From positions 78,560 through 142,559 of the forward strand of contig JAFTRX010000071.1 in assembly GCA_017462015.1 (NCBI GenBank): a stretch of 64,000 bases of DNA. The letters are read 5' to 3'. A program made the translations under genes and the position numbers. Below are positions 60,591 through 64,000 of this stretch, in pieces. Every line of letters begins with the position of its first letter. The first letter of the stretch is position 1. This DNA is from Lentisphaeria bacterium. GTDB lineage: Bacteria; Verrucomicrobiota; Lentisphaeria; Victivallales; Victivallaceae. Under the pieces are notes generated by a model, which saw only the letters and a list, made by a program, of their open reading frames with translations, was not told the origin of the DNA and ran no database searches.

Positions 60591-60668
60591 GCGGAATTTC
60601 ATTCAAAAAAACTTCCCCTTGTTGATAAAATACTGTACAATCTTGATAAAATATCATACATATTCCTC

Positions 60669-60696
60669 TTGCATAAACTGTTTTTTTGGATATATT
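60669..60696 (+). promoter_or_regulatory. Promoter for the prepilin gene
   Basis: TTGCAT (60669-60674), 16 bp, TATATT (60691-60696), 41 bp before the ATG at 60738, which has AAAGGAG upstream. Confidence 0.6.
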
Positions 60697-60737
60697 AAGT
60701 ACAGTTCAATTGCACATCAACAGCAAAGGAGTTTTTT

Positions 60738-61515
60738 ATGGAGATCAATCAACATATTTCCTCTGCTGATCAGCAGAGGAAGCTGTGCAGCTTCACGCTG
60801 ATCGAATTACTTGTCGTTATCGCCATCATCGCCATATTGGCGGCGATCCTGCTTCCGGCTCTCCAGTCGGCGCGCGCCCGGGGGGGTCGGCACCCAGTGC
60901 CAGAGCAATCTCAAACAATGCATGAGTGCAATCAATCTTTACAGCAATGACTGGGACGGCAACTGGATATTATTCATCGGCAAAGATAAATCCAACTGGT
61001 CATGGTTTAGCTCATTGCTCGCAGCCAAAAACAAATATCTCCCGGGTAAAGACACCGAGACAGCTATCAAACTGGTTGTTTCCTGTCCCGATCCGAAGTG
61101 GCGGAATGAAGGCATGAACGGCGCATACGGATTGATGGCACACAATAATGTCAACTGGTCCGAGGAGTTTGCCACTTTTGAGACACCGTATTGGCTGCGT
61201 ATTGGCAAAATGGGGTCGCAGCATCTGATTTTCAGCGACAGCGTTCACACTTCCAGCGGCAAAATCAACGGCATGAACTTTTTCCGACCGGGTGAACCTG
61301 ACCTGAAGAGCCGGGGGAAATTCGTGGAAAAGCATGCCGGAAAAAATAACATGGTTTTTGCCGACGGTCACGTAAAATCAGCCTCCTTGAATGAATGTGC
61401 CGAAGATTATTACGAACACCGCATCGCCGCAAAAGTCAATCAACGCGGCGATTCCATAAATGTCTATGGCTACACCTCCCAGGGTGTTCACAAAAAAATT
61501 ACTGTCAAAAAATAA
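60738..61515 (+). pseudogene. Prepilin with H-X9-DG C-terminus, frameshifted in a G7 tract
   Basis: The first frame (60738-60950) encodes a leader followed by [20 protein letters not shown], the prepilin peptidase site and helix, then drifts into nonsense. The second frame (+1) resumes with [20 protein letters not shown], continues through a Trp-rich domain and ends with HAGKNNMVFADG, an exact H-X9-DG motif, then about 50 more residues. Dropping one G from the seven at 60880-60886 joins the two parts into about 258 residues ([14 protein letters not shown]), the normal form of this Planctomycete/Lentisphaerae pseudopilin family. The gene has its own promoter. Possible explanations are a true pseudogene, slipped-strand phase variation or a sequencing error. 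Confidence 0.88.
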
Positions 61516-61641
61516 TTGCCGCAATCAATCGACAATTACCGTTTGCACCGGACAAGTGCAGACTGTATTTTTTTATGCTCTGTTCGCGCCCGGCAGACGG
61601 ATCGTGCGGCAAGGTAGATTGCCGGCAATGCATCCATAGCA

Positions 61642-61671
61642 CGCCCCTGCCCTGCACACTTTAGAATAATT
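61642..61671 (+). repeat. Flanking direct repeat, right copy
   Basis: CGCCCCTGCCCTGCACAC, then TTTAGAATAATT. It is the partner of 60556-60590 and ends just before the ribosome site of the metallophosphoesterase. Confidence 0.8.
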
Positions 61672-61682
61672 TGGAGATTATT

Positions 61683-63476
61683 ATGAAAATCAAACTGCTG
61701 TGTTTTTTTTCACTCCTGCTTCCGCTGCTGCTCAATGCCAATGTCACAATCGGCAAATGGCGGGTATTCTTCGCGCCCAAAGATAAATTGACGGCAGAAC
61801 AGGTCTGCAATGCCTCCCGGAATGGTATCCTGCCTGCCGGAGCTGTCGAATTCACACTGAAAAACAATTTGCGCAATCTCAAAGATATCCGGGGGTATTA
61901 TCACTTTGGCAAAGAAGCCGCCCTTGTCCATACCACCATCACCGCCAGAGAAAAATGCAAAGTCCGGATCGGCACTGGTTGCGACTGGTTCATGAGTGTT
62001 TTCTGCAACGGCAAAATGGTTATGAGCAATGAACCGGACGGCAGTACCGTTTATACATCGCATACTGAAATGGATTATCAGCTGACACTGGACCTCAATG
62101 CCGGAACCAACCACCTCTCCTTCCGGCTTCGTCCGGGCTCTGCAAGTTGGGATTTCGCGTTTGCACTTGCCCCCTCCCCTGCCAACTGGCCGAAAGAAAC
62201 CGATGGCCGCCGGGGATTTTTCCAGCGGTTGTTTCCCGATGCAGAACGGACGTTTTACATTTTCCCGTATATCAGTGACATAACTCCGGACAGCGTCCGG
62301 CTCAGCATGGAGTTTTCGGATGAAGAAGCTGTCCAGCTGCGCTACCGGAAAATGGGCAGCAACAAGTGGCTTCTCCACGCGCCGGAACTCCGGGAAGGTT
62401 TGATTTCCCGGAAAAAACTTCATCATTTTGAATTGAAAAATCTTGTTCCGGCAAGTCGTTATGAGTGTATCATAGAAGTTCTTGCACAGAAATATGGAGC
62501 CAAGCCGGTTGAAATCCAAAGGTGTGTGTTCAACACCCTCCCCGACCGCGGCATGAAACACTCTGTTATCATCACCGGAGACACTCAAGTTCGCCCCTAC
62601 ATCTGCCGCGAAGCAGTCATTGCCACCTGTAAAACCGCGCCCGATGCGGCAATGTTTATTCATCTGGGCGATGTTCAACATTCCATTAAAAATCCGGTCA
62701 GGGACTTTTTCCGCAATATAGTGGATGCGGTGAATGTCAATTATGCAGAGAAAATTAAAAACAACCCGGAAACTCCCCTGCTCCCGGCAATACTGCTTCG
62801 CGGCAATCACGATTTCCGGGGAAAATATTCAGAATATTATACCAGATATTTCCGGAAAGCATACCGGGCATTCCGGATCGGAGATGTATTTTATATCATT
62901 TTGGATACCGGAGAAATGATTCCGGAGTGCCGCCAAAAAAACGCAGTCACTTATTACAACGACTTTACGGAATATTTCAAGCAGCAACGAAAATGGCTGG
63001 AGGAGGTGATTGCTTCTCCGGAGTGCCGCACGGCAAAGCGCCGCATCGTACTTGCTCATGCCACTCCACTTGCCAACGAAAAGCATTTCCGCAAATCCAT
63101 TGAAAAAATCACCGGCAACGCCTTTTTCGGAGAAAACCCTAAATGCAAAATCGACCTGTGGATCGCCGGACATGTTCACACCGCCTATCGTTACCATCCG
63201 GCAAATAACACGCTGCATGGTCTCAATGTTCCATGGTTGAGACATTTACTGAATCCGGAAAAACAGTTTCTTAAAGGAATAAATTTCCCGTTTTATGTCA
63301 ACGATGGCCCGGGCGGAGAGATCACACTTTCCTCTTTGGAACTGAAGCATGATCCCGATGGCATGGAAATCATCTGCAGAGACATTCCCTCCGGAAAAGT
63401 GTTGGATCACGTCCGCCTTGAAGATAACAAACCATTTATCGTCAAAAAAAGTGTTTTCGTTGAACACAAATGGTGA
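61683..63476 (+). CDS. Secreted metallophosphoesterase (calcineurin-like)
   Basis: 597 residues. A signal peptide (MKIKLLCFFSLLLPLLLNA) ends near residue 19. Residues 20-290 are beta-rich, including a possible fibronectin-III-like section (DSVRLSMEFSDEEAVQLRYR ... YECIIEVLAQ). The metallophosphatase domain follows: IITGDTQ, FIHLGDVQ, LLRGNHDF, VLAHATPL and IAGHVHTAYRY. These form the set of Asp, His and Asn residues binding two metals. The substrate could be a phosphomonoester or nucleotide outside the cell. The ATG at 61683 is preceded by GGAG (61673-61676); an upstream ATG at 61671 is too close to that site. Confidence 0.88.
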   Translation: MKIKLLCFFSLLLPLLLNANVTIGKWRVFFAPKDKLTAEQVCNASRNGILPAGAVEFTLKNNLRNLKDIRGYYHFGKEAALVHTTITAREKCKVRIGTGCDWFMSVFCNGKMVMSNEPDGSTVYTSHTEMDYQLTLDLNAGTNHLSFRLRPGSASWDFAFALAPSPANWPKETDGRRGFFQRLFPDAERTFYIFPYISDITPDSVRLSMEFSDEEAVQLRYRKMGSNKWLLHAPELREGLISRKKLHHFELKNLVPASRYECIIEVLAQKYGAKPVEIQRCVFNTLPDRGMKHSVIITGDTQVRPYICREAVIATCKTAPDAAMFIHLGDVQHSIKNPVRDFFRNIVDAVNVNYAEKIKNNPETPLLPAILLRGNHDFRGKYSEYYTRYFRKAYRAFRIGDVFYIILDTGEMIPECRQKNAVTYYNDFTEYFKQQRKWLEEVIASPECRTAKRRIVLAHATPLANEKHFRKSIEKITGNAFFGENPKCKIDLWIAGHVHTAYRYHPANNTLHGLNVPWLRHLLNPEKQFLKGINFPFYVNDGPGGEITLSSLELKHDPDGMEIICRDIPSGKVLDHVRLEDNKPFIVKKSVFVEHKW

Positions 63477-64000
63477 GTTCGCAAAAACAAGTGTTTCTAT
63501 TCAACTCTTGATTCCCCGCGTTCCTCAGTGTCTATAGGCATGCTGAATCGCTGGAGTACCCGTTTGGCAATGCAGTGCGTTTCACCGCGCACGAACTTGC
63601 CAGCCGGAGGGAGATTTTTTGATTACGCTATGTTCCCGATAAGGGGAGATTGCTCAGGAGAAGGGAAAAACTTCTTTTCACGGGAAAAGAGGTTTTTCCC
63701 TTCTCCCGAACCCTCATCCTTTTTCAAGAAAAGCGAAGTATATAAAATTATCATATCCTTGACTTGCAAGGCGAGCGCTTCACACTCCTCCTGCCGCTCC
63801 GTTGTCGCGGCATAATCCAACGCAGAAAAAATATTATCTCCCCGGGATGGGAATCGAGCATTTGATTAAAAAAAATTCAGCAACTACCATTCTCAAGGCA
63901 TGAGCAAGGCTCAGGTACGCGGAATGCCGCAGAGCGTGGTCTCCGGAAAAGCGACTGCAACCGCCGCGTGCGAAGCACGAGCGGCGAGGCGGCTCTCCCG
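63477..64000. other. Gene-poor right end of the window
   Basis: There is no convincing reading frame. The stretch contains the long hairpin at 63657-63706, an AT-rich patch and, near 63949-63975, a small inverted repeat (GCCGC with GCGGC around a GTGCGAAGCAC core). Short frames crossing the hairpin on both strands are by-products of its symmetry. Confidence 0.5.
63657..63706. other. Long near-perfect hairpin
   Basis: Bases 63657-63679 pair with 63684-63706 over 23 bp with one mismatch (a G-U pair in one of the two RNAs) and a 4 nt loop (ACGG). The outer arm is GGAGAAGGGAAAAAC. It is too long for a simple terminator and lacks a T run. It could be a small-RNA structure, a mobile-element remnant or a DNA cruciform site. 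Confidence 0.7.

Larger units (their letters stand above)
59965..60737. other. Terminus intergenic region without a convincing gene
   Basis: This 773 bp stretch holds the dif-like site (60125-60152), a 9 bp tandem repeat (60465-60509), one flanking repeat copy (60556-60590) and the prepilin promoter (60669-60696). Frames across 60252-60698 are open on both strands because the tandem repeat lacks stops, and they show no domain. Confidence 0.7.

Noticed and set aside
60252..60698. A 148-codon frame on the + strand and a 107-codon frame on the - strand across the 9 bp tandem repeat
   Set aside because: The frames are open mainly because the repeat has no stops in any phase. There is no domain, no good ribosome site, and the dif-like site and promoter leave little room for a gene.
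63528..63820. Opposed frames over the 63657-63706 hairpin with similar Phe/Ser/Arg-rich peptides
   Set aside because: The similarity between the two strands is a consequence of the near-perfect inverted repeat, not of coding.
63830..64000. Possible tRNA-like or rRNA-like sequence near the right edge (GGGAATCGAGC around 63850)
   Set aside because: No cloverleaf with acceptor and anticodon stems could be folded around it; the match is short and isolated.

Overview
The window is a 64 kb chromosomal segment at roughly 50% GC, densely packed with bacterial housekeeping and envelope genes. Several features suggest the PVC superphylum, most likely Lentisphaerota (Victivallales-like): a prepilin with an N-terminal methylation motif and a C-terminal H-X9-DG motif, a zinc-ribbon Ser/Thr kinase with a Pro/Ala tail, Tad-type pilin genes, several carbohydrate-active or sugar-modifying enzymes (two putative glycosidases, a heparinase-like lyase, an AGE-family enzyme, Gfo/Idh/MocA and FAD oxidoreductases), and a stand-alone AICAR transformylase. 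The phylum call is inference. No rRNA, tRNA, CRISPR array or intact transposase gene was seen.

Layout. 1-5.4 kb (+): the end of alaS, a STAS protein, a HAD phosphatase, a large FAD oxidoreductase and a Gfo/Idh/MocA oxidoreductase. 5.4-9.8 kb: a MurC-like ligase (-) diverges from a PP2C phosphatase and an oligopeptide-type ABC ATPase (+), followed by a CTP-dependent lipid kinase and an acidic zinc-ribbon protein (-). 9.8-19.5 kb (-): rpsD between two copies of a 0.32 kb MITE-like repeat, a U32 peptidase, a DppB-type permease, a purD with an unusual membrane extension, ftsQ, hisF and an extended SDR. 19.9-26 kb (+): two tandem paralogous putative glycosidases plus a heparinase II/III-like lyase. 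26-31.8 kb (+): a znuABC-like metal importer, a TPR lipoprotein, dnaG and a small lipoprotein. 31.8-34.2 kb (-): two alpha-barrel sugar enzymes. 34.3-35.7 kb (+): a YuiF-like antiporter. 35.9-40.9 kb (-): a tmk-holB-tadE-tadG-tadE operon. 41-44.9 kb (+): AICAR transformylase, TPR protein, SpoU methyltransferase and WecA-like transferase, converging on a GGQ release-factor-like gene. 45.4-52.4 kb (+): SDR, surface-repeat protein, SdhA-like flavoprotein, OYE-like reductase, sodium/solute symporter and Sua5. 52.4-56.8 kb (+): SurA-like chaperone, Ser/Thr kinase and exported flavodoxin. 56.8-59.6 kb (-): mnmG followed by a DppC-type permease. 59.9-64 kb: a gene-poor stretch with a dif-like site, a frameshifted prepilin gene and a secreted metallophosphoesterase.

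The strongest non-genic signal is a replication-terminus signature. A site at 60125-60152 closely resembles the E. coli dif recombination site. Twenty copies of the KOPS motif GGGNAGGG (fourteen of them GGGCAGGG) lie to its left, all on the + strand. The three copies found to its right are all on the - strand. Both arms therefore point at the dif-like site, as FtsK-directed segregation predicts.

Promoters are recognisable and consistent: TTGnnn, then 16-17 bp, then TATATT, found at eleven places on both strands. Several good rho-independent terminators separate the units. The three oligopeptide-transporter-type genes (ATPase, DppB, DppC) are scattered over 50 kb rather than forming one operon.
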